Positions 17,632 through 25,493 of a DNA stretch of 64,000 nucleotides are shown piece by piece. A program made the translations under genes and the position numbers. The notes under the pieces are model-generated. The model had not been told where the DNA came from. It saw nothing but the letters and a program-made list of their open reading frames with translations, and ran no database searches. The number at the start of each line of letters is the position of its first letter. Position 1 is the stretch's first letter. Source of the DNA: Pseudomonadota bacterium (GTDB taxonomy: Bacteria; Desulfobacterota; Desulfovibrionia; Desulfovibrionales; Desulfomicrobiaceae); contig JAHIQM010000016.1 in NCBI GenBank assembly GCA_018902545.1, positions 1-64,000 of the forward strand. The letters run 5' to 3'.

Positions 17632-20295
17632 CTAGTCAAGGGGAATGCTCTCTCGCCGGAAGTGCGTCCCATCGATGGCCAGGTACTGCAGGGCACCCTC
17701 CACGAACACCGCGCGGGGCGGAATGATGTCGTGGACGCGGTCCTCGCCGCCAAACACTGCAATGTGCATCTTCTTGTCCTGATCACGGGTGAAATAGACC
17801 AGATGCCGCCCATCGGGGCTGAACTGCGGCGGCAACTCGTCGAAGATTTCCCGCACCTCCGGCCCGGCCTGGCCATCGAGATAGGCACGCCAGGATTTTT
17901 TCTGCCTCTCCAGCCATGCCACCCTGGTCCCGTCGGGGCTGAAGACGATCTGCCTGGGAGACCCCTGGCCCCGGCCAATCTCCTTACCGTCCACGACGAC
18001 CACGTACTCCTCGTCATTAAGCTCAAAGCCCGCGGCCCAGCGGCTGCCGTCAGGGCTGAAGATTGGGCTGAGTATACTTTTGAGAGTTCCGAAGCCATGG
18101 GAAAAAACCTGGCCGTCGACCACCAGAAAAGCCTCATCTCCCTTTTTTGCAGCATAGATATGCCGTTGGCCGTCGGGGCTGAAGGTGGCCGGATCCCAGA
18201 TATCGTCAAAGTCAGGTCCGATCTGCCCGTTGACAACCATGGACCTTACCGTGTCGTCCACATGGGCGACAAAGGCGTAGAAAGCGCCGTCCGGAGTCAC
18301 CGCGTACTTGTAGCCGTAACCCATGGTGGGCTTGAGTTCTTCGCCATCGCGGACAAGAAAGCGGTCTCCGCCCTCTTTTCCGGCGATGTAATAAAGTTCA
18401 GCGCGGTTCTGCGTGAACTGCGGAATGCCGTGAATGGCCGAATACTTCTGCCCCTCGGAACCGTCAGCGGTGACGACCATGGCGAACTCGGCGCCGGTCT
18501 GCTCGTCCCGGCCCCGCTCGATCCAGGCGCCTTTTCCGTTCCAGGCCACGGCTCCTTCCCACATGCGGTAGGGAGTCTGACGCACCTGCTTGCCGTCGAG
18601 ATAAACCCGGTACATACCGTCCACCTTGCCCGCCACCAGCACATGAGCCCCGTCGTCGCTCATCTCCAGAAACTCAAGGTCATCGAAGAGCTGACCGTCG
18701 GCTCCGTTGCAGACAGGGAGTTCCTTGTCCCCGAATTTAGCCTCGAAGCAGAAGGTTTCGGCCCCGGACGAGAATTGCATGGCGTATCCCGGTACATCAT
18801 CATACCATTTTCCGGGCACGCCGTTAACGACAACGCGCTTTTTGCCATCCTTCTCGCCATCGACCCAGGCCGCGTGGCGCATATCATCGGACAGCTTTAT
18901 GGCCCCCTCGTCCAGGGCGTACTGGGGCAGCTGGAAATCGAACTTGTCGGGCGCAGGAGCCGGCCCGGAAGTTCCTGTGGCAGTCAGGGATTCCTCCTGG
19001 CCCACGGCGTAAAGAGCCCCTTCATGCTCGTACACATCACCCGGCATGGCCGTCACGACCCAGCCGATGCGGTGCTGGCTGGTGCTGAGGGTGCCCAGTT
19101 CGTTGTCGCCGACATATTTTTTGACCCTGTAGGCCATGTACACGCCGATGGCTCGGGGCCCGACAGGGCGGCCGGTCGCGGGATCGATGCGGGGAGTCCA
19201 GCGCACCTCGCCGTCTCTGCTCTCCTCAAAACCGATGTCGGCGTCACCCACGGCGTCGTCATGCCGGTACACAGAGACCGACTTGCCGACCACGCGGTAG
19301 GAGACCCGGTCTGTAATCTCCTTTTCAGTCAAGGGGATCACGGGATTTTCGGGGGCTTCAACGCGGATAACCACAGGCGTATCCGGGGTGGCGAACCCGA
19401 GGACGAGATTGTATGTGGTATTGCCTTCCAGCACAGGACTGACGGTCATATACTCGGAAAGCTTGGCATAATAACGCTTCTCGCCTTCAAGGACAGCCGG
19501 AGTCCCGGGCAGTATGGCCTGCAAACGCCGCTGGAAATACGCATCGTCCTGCGGTCCGGCGACGGTCAGGCCCTCCGTCTGCAGTTTGACCCTGTACGTA
19601 CCCTGCACCTGGTCATTGATGGGAAACTCCACGCCATCCCCCGGCCCCGCATCATTCGGGGCAGCCGGAGGCAGGGTGCCCGTCGTATCCGTCTCCACCA
19701 CCATAGCAGGCGCAGCTTGAACAGGCGCGGCCTGAACAGGTTCGGCCTGGGCGGGTTCGGCCTGGGCGGGTTCAACCTGATTTGGCTCGGATGGAGTTGA
19801 TTCAGTTTGGACCGGCTCAGCCTGAGGCGACGCGGCAGGAATCGTCGGCGGTCCTTCCGCAGTCTGCGTCCAGCGCGAACCGCCGCTGCGCACCAGGGTC
19901 CCGGATGGCACGGACGCGCCCTCGGCAGCAGGCATCCACTGCAGATGCTCGCCCCATTCCATGAAGCCTGCCAGCTCGATCAGATCGGCCCGATACGGGG
20001 TCATGAGCGTGTCGTCCTGGGCGCCCCAGAGCTTGACCTGCTCCAGGTCGGCTCCAAGCAGATCAAGACCCGCATCCTGCCGCATCCTCTGGGCGAGACT
20101 CATGTATTTGTCCGGCAACTGGCCCCAGCCGCGCAGGGCGCGGACCGTGACCTTACCCTGCTGCTCCATCTGCAGGAGTCCGTCGGGGCCAGTAGCGATC
20201 TCTACGGTGGTGGCAAAGGCGTTGCCGTGAAAGATGCCCACAATTATAACGAACATCGATGCGGCCAGTAACTGCGCCATGAGAATTCGTCTCAT
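17632..20295 (-). CDS. Exported PD40/TolB-like beta-propeller protein with TVRAL module (887 aa)
   Basis: An AAGGAGGAAGG site precedes the start and a signal peptide ends near GNAFA. Residues about 36-116 carry the shared module (TVRAL at 50-54, then GLDLLGAD). A low-complexity linker rich in Pro, Ala, Glu and Gln follows (about 155-205), then a region of beta-rich domains, and a C-terminal propeller whose last blades carry four FSPDG motifs between about residues 700 and 830. Such PD40 repeats occur in TolB and in periplasmic propellers that bind partner proteins. It lies in the minus-strand series, 30 bases downstream of the 680-residue gene. A scaffold or binding role in the periplasm is likely; no catalytic residues are seen. 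Confidence 0.85.
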   Translation of the reverse strand: MRRILMAQLLAASMFVIIVGIFHGNAFATTVEIATGPDGLLQMEQQGKVTVRALRGWGQLPDKYMSLAQRMRQDAGLDLLGADLEQVKLWGAQDDTLMTPYRADLIELAGFMEWGEHLQWMPAAEGASVPSGTLVRSGGSRWTQTAEGPPTIPAASPQAEPVQTESTPSEPNQVEPAQAEPAQAEPVQAAPVQAAPAMVVETDTTGTLPPAAPNDAGPGDGVEFPINDQVQGTYRVKLQTEGLTVAGPQDDAYFQRRLQAILPGTPAVLEGEKRYYAKLSEYMTVSPVLEGNTTYNLVLGFATPDTPVVIRVEAPENPVIPLTEKEITDRVSYRVVGKSVSVYRHDDAVGDADIGFEESRDGEVRWTPRIDPATGRPVGPRAIGVYMAYRVKKYVGDNELGTLSTSQHRIGWVVTAMPGDVYEHEGALYAVGQEESLTATGTSGPAPAPDKFDFQLPQYALDEGAIKLSDDMRHAAWVDGEKDGKKRVVVNGVPGKWYDDVPGYAMQFSSGAETFCFEAKFGDKELPVCNGADGQLFDDLEFLEMSDDGAHVLVAGKVDGMYRVYLDGKQVRQTPYRMWEGAVAWNGKGAWIERGRDEQTGAEFAMVVTADGSEGQKYSAIHGIPQFTQNRAELYYIAGKEGGDRFLVRDGEELKPTMGYGYKYAVTPDGAFYAFVAHVDDTVRSMVVNGQIGPDFDDIWDPATFSPDGQRHIYAAKKGDEAFLVVDGQVFSHGFGTLKSILSPIFSPDGSRWAAGFELNDEEYVVVVDGKEIGRGQGSPRQIVFSPDGTRVAWLERQKKSWRAYLDGQAGPEVREIFDELPPQFSPDGRHLVYFTRDQDKKMHIAVFGGEDRVHDIIPPRAVFVEGALQYLAIDGTHFRRESIPLD
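19705..19825. repeat. 15-bp tandem repeats encoding a Pro/Ala/Glu/Gln linker
   Basis: Within the propeller gene, units such as ACAGGCGCGGCCTGA, ACAGGTTCGGCCTGG and GCGGGTTCGGCCTGG follow in register (15 bases, five codons). They encode EPAQA/AAPVQ-type pentapeptides. The array is a flexible spacer and is likely to vary in copy number between strains. Confidence 0.75.
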
Positions 20296-20325
20296 CCTTC
20301 CTCCTTAAAGACCAAAGATTACTCT

Positions 20326-20735
20326 TTATTTATAAAATACAAATTGTAAATCTGGCTTTATAGTGTAGCCAGGTATAAAATGCATCTCAATCCTGCTCAT
20401 ATTTTTTGGCATTAAATACACAATACTTCCTTCAAAAGTTTCTCCAGGCGCTAAAGTATGTGCCCCAAAAGTTTCAGGAAATGCATCACCTGGTTTTACA
20501 CCTGAGTAATTATCAAAATTTCTACGATGCCCAGATTTATCAACATACTGCAAATCATTCCTACCGAAACTGTCTTCTTCATCAGATATATTCTTAACTC
20601 TAACGGCTACAATTACATATTCTTCATCTTCTTTTTTGCTTTTTGTCCATTCTGTAGCCTTTGCAATAGCTGTTAACGATATCTCAAAAGTATCTGTTCG
20701 ACCAGATTGGCCAATATGAAGAAAATTCGCATCAT
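20326..20735. other. AT-rich 3' segment of the 680-residue gene
   Basis: About 400 bases stand out by low GC and A/T-rich codons against high-GC neighbours. The upstream edge, near 20705-20735, falls at the linker between the Ig-like domain and the C-terminal DUF4352-like domain. This fits acquisition of the domain from another source. Confidence 0.65.
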
Positions 20736-22368
20736 CCCCATTAAGGGGCGCTTCATCCTCAGACTCCTCGTTGACCGCCAAGACATCTACGCTTTTGACG
20801 GCTTCGACGGTTTGACCTTTGTCGTCCCGGATACGGAAAGTCAGATTTTTTTCGCCCGACTCAGCGGGTGCCTCCCAGTAGAACATGGCTCCCGTGGACA
20901 ATCCGTAGCCCCCCATTTCCACCGGCTGGTAGTCGGGGACTCCGCCAGTCAGGCTGACCTCGAAATGCGCGACCTCTCCGGGGGCAACCGAATCCGGTCC
21001 GCTGACTGTGGCCGGCCCCAGGGGAGGAGCCTCGGCGATCATGCGGTCGATCTGCGCGATCAACTCCTGCACCTGCCGAACCCTGTCCGCGAGCTCGGGA
21101 TGCTGGCCTAGAGCCTCCTGCAGCACGGCCAGAGCCTCCTCCACGTGCGTCCGGGCCAGATTCAGATTACGTCCCTGGCTGGCCAGCCGGTAACCGAACA
21201 TGTACGGGACCCGCGCTTGGGCGATGACCTGGTTGGCCGCCCTGCGCTCCTCGGCCTTGGCAACGATGCCTTTCAAATCCTGTATTTTCTCGAAAATGCC
21301 CTCGTTGGGAAAATTCTGTTCCATGGCGTACCGTTCGACCTTGGCCAGATAGTCGGCCGCCTTCGCAACATCGCCGGACTTGAGCAGTTCGTCGACCTTG
21401 AGCATGCCGCGTATCGCGTTCATGCGCAGCTCCATGTTCGCCCACTGCTCCTTCATTGCGGCATTGGCGCGGTCGTACTGGAGCATGATCATCTCCGTGA
21501 CCAGTTCCTTGACCTGCGAACTCGTCCAACTGACCACCAAGCCCGGCAAAAAGCCTCCTCCAAGGGCGGCGGTGGCGGCGGTGCCGGCCGTCTGGGCCGC
21601 AAAGCCGAAACCCGTGCCCGTGGCGGCGGCCGCCTTTTCCTCGGCGTCGTTCATGGCCCACAGGGCGGGCACGTCAAAGGCCAGGACAAACACACCGTCG
21701 ACAAAGGTGCCGATTACTCCTGGGTTCTTGACCAGGTAATCCTTGACCACCTCCTTGGTTCCCTTTTCGGACAAGAGTTTCCGAGCCGCCCGGAGCTGTT
21801 CGGGGGAGAGGCGCTTCAGTGCTGTCTTGAGATCGTTGGTCAGCTGCGCCGGAACCTTTCCTGTCGCGGTGATGGCTTCCTCGACCCGGTTCATGAGGCC
21901 GAGCGCCCTGACGCCTGCATCGTCCAGGGAGTCACCGCTGTAGGCCACGAGCTTTTTCAGCCCGTCGGGGCCGACATTGTGAAAAGCGCCGGAGGCGCTC
22001 TCATCCAGAGCGACGACAGCGAATTCGCGCAGTTTTTTACTCTGGATCATGTCCAGAAGTTCCTCGCGGTTGGAACCAGCCAGCTTGCCGAGCCTGTCCG
22101 CAAACTCCTTCAGTCCATCCGTGTTCCCCTTCCAGTACTCAAGCGCGGCGCGAATCTCCTCGCCGGTGCCCTTCGGAAGGGAATCGTATGTCAGACCGGC
22201 CTTGAGAAAAGACTTCATGACCGCCTTCAGGCTGTCGTCCACGACAACCTGCTCGGCCATCTCGGCCTGCGTGGGCTGCTTCAATTCGTCGGCAAGGGAC
22301 ACGCTGACCGAAGCAAACACCAGGCCCAGAAACAAAATGCCCGTCCATCGCAACGTCGACATGTTCAT
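20326..22368 (-). CDS. Exported protein with helical N-terminus, Ig-like domain and DUF4352-like C-terminus (680 aa)
   Basis: The ATG at 22368 overlaps the stop of the upstream Sel1 gene (ATGA), and the signal peptide (ILFLGLVFASVSVSLA) follows. Residues up to about 230 are helical, followed by a Gly/Ala-rich hydrophobic stretch (about 240-290) and a helical, TPR-like part. An Ig/PKD-like domain follows (about 460-535, beginning GPDSVAPGEVAHFEV) that resembles those of the giant protein. The last 135 residues look like a DUF4352/telokin-like beta sandwich (VIVAVRVKNISDEED, LAPGETFEGSIVYL). That final part is encoded by much more AT-rich DNA than the rest of the gene, suggesting a grafted domain. 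Function unknown. Confidence 0.8.
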   Translation of the reverse strand: MNMSTLRWTGILFLGLVFASVSVSLADELKQPTQAEMAEQVVVDDSLKAVMKSFLKAGLTYDSLPKGTGEEIRAALEYWKGNTDGLKEFADRLGKLAGSNREELLDMIQSKKLREFAVVALDESASGAFHNVGPDGLKKLVAYSGDSLDDAGVRALGLMNRVEEAITATGKVPAQLTNDLKTALKRLSPEQLRAARKLLSEKGTKEVVKDYLVKNPGVIGTFVDGVFVLAFDVPALWAMNDAEEKAAAATGTGFGFAAQTAGTAATAALGGGFLPGLVVSWTSSQVKELVTEMIMLQYDRANAAMKEQWANMELRMNAIRGMLKVDELLKSGDVAKAADYLAKVERYAMEQNFPNEGIFEKIQDLKGIVAKAEERRAANQVIAQARVPYMFGYRLASQGRNLNLARTHVEEALAVLQEALGQHPELADRVRQVQELIAQIDRMIAEAPPLGPATVSGPDSVAPGEVAHFEVSLTGGVPDYQPVEMGGYGLSTGAMFYWEAPAESGEKNLTFRIRDDKGQTVEAVKSVDVLAVNEESEDEAPLNGDDANFLHIGQSGRTDTFEISLTAIAKATEWTKSKKEDEEYVIVAVRVKNISDEEDSFGRNDLQYVDKSGHRRNFDNYSGVKPGDAFPETFGAHTLAPGETFEGSIVYLMPKNMSRIEMHFIPGYTIKPDLQFVFYK

Positions 22369-23075
22369 TTGAGCCCCCACTGCGCCAGTTGCGACCCGGC
22401 CTCTGCGGCCTTCAGGCGCAGTTGCACAGCCTTCTCCAGATCCTGTGGCACCCACAGGCCGGACTCGTATTCGTCGGCCAACAGCGCCATGGCATCGGCA
22501 TCCCCCGCCCCTGCGGCTTCCTCAAGCAGGGCCACGGACCGGATCGGATCCGGCGATCCGCCAGCGCCAGTCCTGACCGCAAGGGCCAGGCTGACCTTCG
22601 CCTTTGGATCACCACCTTCAGCCTGAGCGCCAAGTACCCTGATCATTTCGCCAAGGTCTTCGACCTTGCCCGTGCCATCGACACCGACAGCAGGGGATTG
22701 CTGGACAACGGACACATCTGAAACGTGCTGTTCGCCTGAGGGCAAACCTTCGTCCATGCGGCTGATCAGCTGTCCGATAACATCGCGTTGCGTTTCGCTG
22801 AGGCCAAGCTGACCCTCGTCTGCCTGCCTCAACCAGGAGGCAAGCTGCGCCCTGTCCGCGGAAATGAGGTCCAGGCCCAGGGCGCGGAACTCCATGGCCA
22901 TTCCCGCAGTCGATTCCGGGACCAGTTTCCAGGCCCACAGGGCCCTGACTGTAAGCTGCCCTTCGTCCCGCAGCCTGACAAGCTCGGGCGGCAATGTGTC
23001 GTAGGCCGGTTCGGAGGCAAGAGCCGGGAATGGGAGCAGCAGGAAAAATAACGCAATGGTGAGCCAACGTTTCAT
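22365..23075 (-). CDS. Exported Sel1-repeat protein with TVRAL module (236 aa)
   Basis: A signal peptide (ALFFLLLPFPALA) is followed by the shared module (about 27-109, TVRAL at 42-46, then GLDLISAD). The C-terminal half contains Sel1-type repeats (GAGDADAMALLADEYESG and LKAAEAGSQLAQWGL). Sel1 repeats form helical solenoids that bind other proteins. It is the shortest protein with the module and shows the module as an independent unit followed by a different partner domain. Its stop overlaps the next gene by the ATGA pattern, so the two are translationally coupled. A GGAG site lies ahead of the ATG. The 107-base gap upstream could hold a second promoter of the series. Confidence 0.82.
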   Translation of the reverse strand: MKRWLTIALFFLLLPFPALASEPAYDTLPPELVRLRDEGQLTVRALWAWKLVPESTAGMAMEFRALGLDLISADRAQLASWLRQADEGQLGLSETQRDVIGQLISRMDEGLPSGEQHVSDVSVVQQSPAVGVDGTGKVEDLGEMIRVLGAQAEGGDPKAKVSLALAVRTGAGGSPDPIRSVALLEEAAGAGDADAMALLADEYESGLWVPQDLEKAVQLRLKAAEAGSQLAQWGLK

Positions 23076-23182
23076 TATGTCTCCGAGTTCAGAGCGCTTA
23101 ATTCTCAGCGAAAACGACAGTCCTCATTTTCGACACAGTCGTAACATCAAGATCATCCCACCAGACCCTTTTTTCTGGTTGG

Positions 23183-24286
23183 TCATTTGCCAGCCAGGAT
23201 GCTGTCCACCACCCTTACCAGCGACGCCAAATCCATAAGCTCCGCGTCCAAGACTTCCCTGTCCGGCACGAGCCCCGCACCCGAACAGGAACCCCCGCCC
23301 GGAAGCAGGACGTCGCTATTGGTGTAGCGCAGCACCGAGCCGTCGGACAGGCGGGCATCGGTCTGGGAGCTGCATTTGCCGTAGGTGCGCTGGCCCACCA
23401 GCGTGGCCCGGCCGTGCTGGTGCAGGACTCCGGCGAAGATTTCGGCGGAACTTGCCGTGTCCGGACCGACGATGAGAGCCAGGGGCATGAGGTATTTCTC
23501 CCCGGACGAGGCGCGCACTTCGCGAATCTCCTCGCCGCGCCCCTGGATAGTGCCCAGAAGCGTGTCCGCAGACAGAAACATGCCCGCCATGTCAAAAGCC
23601 TCGTACAGGTCTCCGCCCGTCGCGTCGCGCAGGTCGATAATCAGGACCCCTCCGCGCGCCGCACCCTTTCGGGCCAGAAAATCGATGGTGGCCTGTAGTG
23701 CGGGCCTGGTCATCCCGGCGACGAATTCACGGATGCGCAGCACCTGCCGGTCGCCGGGAGGCACGGGCTCCACATCCAGGGGCTTGAAGGCCTCGCGCAC
23801 GACCCGGACGTCAAAGCTTTCCCCGCCGGGCCGGGCCAGCGTCAGGCGCACGACGGTGTCCTCTGCGCCCCTGAGCAGGGACGCCACAGCCTGAGCATCG
23901 CGGCCGGCCACGCTCTGGCCATCAACTTCAAGCAGCCTGGACCGATCGGGTATGCCCGCCATGTCCGCCGCACCGCCCCGGTAGACCGAGAGGTAAATCT
24001 CGCCGTCGCGCACAACCAGTTCTGCGCCGATGCCTATCCAGGCCTCGCGCCCGGACATGGGGGACTGATATTCCCGGGCCGGGAAATACCGCGCATACGG
24101 ATCGAACTGCTCCAGGAATGCCGGCAGTCCGGCCTCGTCCAGTGTCTCGAGGGCAGCATGGGCTGGGGGAACCAGCGCGTCGCTGAGCAGAATCCGGCGA
24201 ATCTCCTCCAGGGGCACGGACTGCGCCCCCGCAGGAACAGGCAAGGCCATCATCACGGCCACCATCCACAAGACCGCAATCCTCAC
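23183..24286 (-). CDS. Periplasmic S41-family (CtpA/Prc-like) protease with PDZ domain
   Basis: The 367-residue protein has a signal peptide (VAVMMALPVPAGAQS), a short helical N-terminal region, a PDZ domain (about 78-165, with IGIGAELVVRDG and LLEVDGQSVAG) and a C-terminal S41 catalytic domain. The catalytic serine S279 (in TASSAEIF) and lysine K304 (in TYGK) are 25 residues apart, the same spacing as the dyad of E. coli Prc. It should therefore be active and cut unfolded or C-terminally exposed periplasmic substrates. Its start overlaps the stop of the upstream lipoprotein gene by four bases. Its location suggests it processes or turns over one of the exported proteins of this region. Confidence 0.88.
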   Translation of the reverse strand: MRIAVLWMVAVMMALPVPAGAQSVPLEEIRRILLSDALVPPAHAALETLDEAGLPAFLEQFDPYARYFPAREYQSPMSGREAWIGIGAELVVRDGEIYLSVYRGGAADMAGIPDRSRLLEVDGQSVAGRDAQAVASLLRGAEDTVVRLTLARPGGESFDVRVVREAFKPLDVEPVPPGDRQVLRIREFVAGMTRPALQATIDFLARKGAARGGVLIIDLRDATGGDLYEAFDMAGMFLSADTLLGTIQGRGEEIREVRASSGEKYLMPLALIVGPDTASSAEIFAGVLHQHGRATLVGQRTYGKCSSQTDARLSDGSVLRYTNSDVLLPGGGSCSGAGLVPDREVLDAELMDLASLVRVVDSILAGK

Positions 24287-24825
24287 TGCGCCAGCTCCAT
24301 CTGCATCTTCATGAGCAGATCGTACTCCTTGCGCAGGGCGTCGCGCTGCTTTTCGAGCTGCTGGCGTCGCAGATCCATGTCCGCGTCGCCAAGGCCGCTG
24401 CCTTCAAGATCATCCAGGGACGACGCCTGCTTGTTCATTTTCCCTTTCAGGTCGGTGACCCGCTTCTGCAGGTCGGCCACACGCTGCTTGTCCGTGCCAT
24501 CCTTGGCGGCGAGGCTTTTGGTCCTTTTTTCCAGGGACGAGATTTCGGTCTGCATGGCCCGCACCAGCGCCTGGTCCTTGTCGAGCTGGGCCTGGGCCAC
24601 CGACTTCTGGACCTCCAGCTGGCCCTTTTCGGCATCGAGTTCACTCTGGGTGGCACGCAATTCTTCGAGCCGGGCCTCGCGCTCGGCCACGCGGTCCTTG
24701 TAACCGCCACCACCCAGCCCGGCGACGCCGCCGAAAAAACCGCCCGCGCGCGGATCATGCTGACCCGCGCAACCGCCTAGAAGCATCGCTGCAAACAGCA
24801 CCGGGATGAGAAACGCCGTCCTCAT
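24283..24825 (-). CDS. Coiled-coil lipoprotein (180 aa)
   Basis: The N-terminus ends in a lipobox LLGGC with the lipid-bearing cysteine at residue 19. A short Gly-rich stretch (GGFFGGVAGLGGGG) follows, then an almost continuous coiled coil to the C-terminus. The residue after Cys is Ala, which does not signal inner-membrane retention, so an outer-membrane location is likely. It overlaps both neighbours by four bases (ATGA-type coupling). Together with the next gene it takes the place of TagQ in Tag-type operons; the two lipoproteins may form a hetero-coiled-coil. Confidence 0.82.
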   Translation of the reverse strand: MRTAFLIPVLFAAMLLGGCAGQHDPRAGGFFGGVAGLGGGGYKDRVAEREARLEELRATQSELDAEKGQLEVQKSVAQAQLDKDQALVRAMQTEISSLEKRTKSLAAKDGTDKQRVADLQKRVTDLKGKMNKQASSLDDLEGSGLGDADMDLRRQQLEKQRDALRKEYDLLMKMQMELAQ

Positions 24826-25469
24826 ACGGATAGCCTCTGATCGATCTGGGCCAACTGGGTGCTGCCATCACGCAGCTTGTCCAGATTCTTCTGCAGTGTG
24901 TTCACTTCCTTCTCCAGACTCACGATGTACTGGTCGTCCGCCGGACGGGTCTTTTTCTCGTCGGCCAGGATCGCGGTCTGGACCTCAAGCTCCTTGGCCA
25001 GGGTGTCTTCGAGCTTCTTGCTGGCGTCGATCTTCTTCTGCAGCTCGTCGCTCTTGGCCACCAGCACCTTCTTGTCCACCGTGCCCTTGTCGTACTGCGC
25101 GCGCAGGGTTTTGGACTGCTTTTCCAGCGTGACCACGTCCTTGGAGAGTTGCGCGTTGTAGGCGAGGGCTGTCCTGTTGTACTCCTGCGTATTGGAGATT
25201 TCCGCGTCGAGGAACTCCTCCGTGCTGGCATAAGCCTGCTTGCGCTTGGCTATCTCGTTGCCGACCAGAAAGCCCAGACCCGCACCGGCCGCCGCTCCGA
25301 TGGCCGCACCGCGTCCGCCGCCAACGGCGTACCCGAGCAAGCCGCCCAGCACCGCGCCCACGCCCGTCCCTTCGGCCTGGGTGCGGTTCTTGTCAGACAT
25401 GGTCGCGCATCCGGGCAACAGGGCACAGACCAGCAGCACCACAGCGAGCACTTTCAAAACTTTTTTCAT
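24822..25469 (-). CDS. Glycine-zipper, coiled-coil lipoprotein (215 aa)
   Basis: The signal sequence ends in lipobox LLPGC (Cys21). A glycine-zipper membrane-inserting segment follows (GAVLGGLLGYAVGGG and GAAIGAAAGAGLGFLVG, about 38-70), then a long coiled coil to the end. Glycine zippers of this type occur in outer-membrane lipoproteins. The gene lies 24 bases after the SUMF gene and overlaps the next lipoprotein by four bases. By position it is the best TagQ analogue. It probably anchors a complex to the outer membrane with its coiled coil in the periplasm. Confidence 0.85.
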   Translation of the reverse strand: MKKVLKVLAVVLLVCALLPGCATMSDKNRTQAEGTGVGAVLGGLLGYAVGGGRGAAIGAAAGAGLGFLVGNEIAKRKQAYASTEEFLDAEISNTQEYNRTALAYNAQLSKDVVTLEKQSKTLRAQYDKGTVDKKVLVAKSDELQKKIDASKKLEDTLAKELEVQTAILADEKKTRPADDQYIVSLEKEVNTLQKNLDKLRDGSTQLAQIDQRLSV

Positions 25470-25493
25470 GACAACCTCCTAAAATTGTTCATT

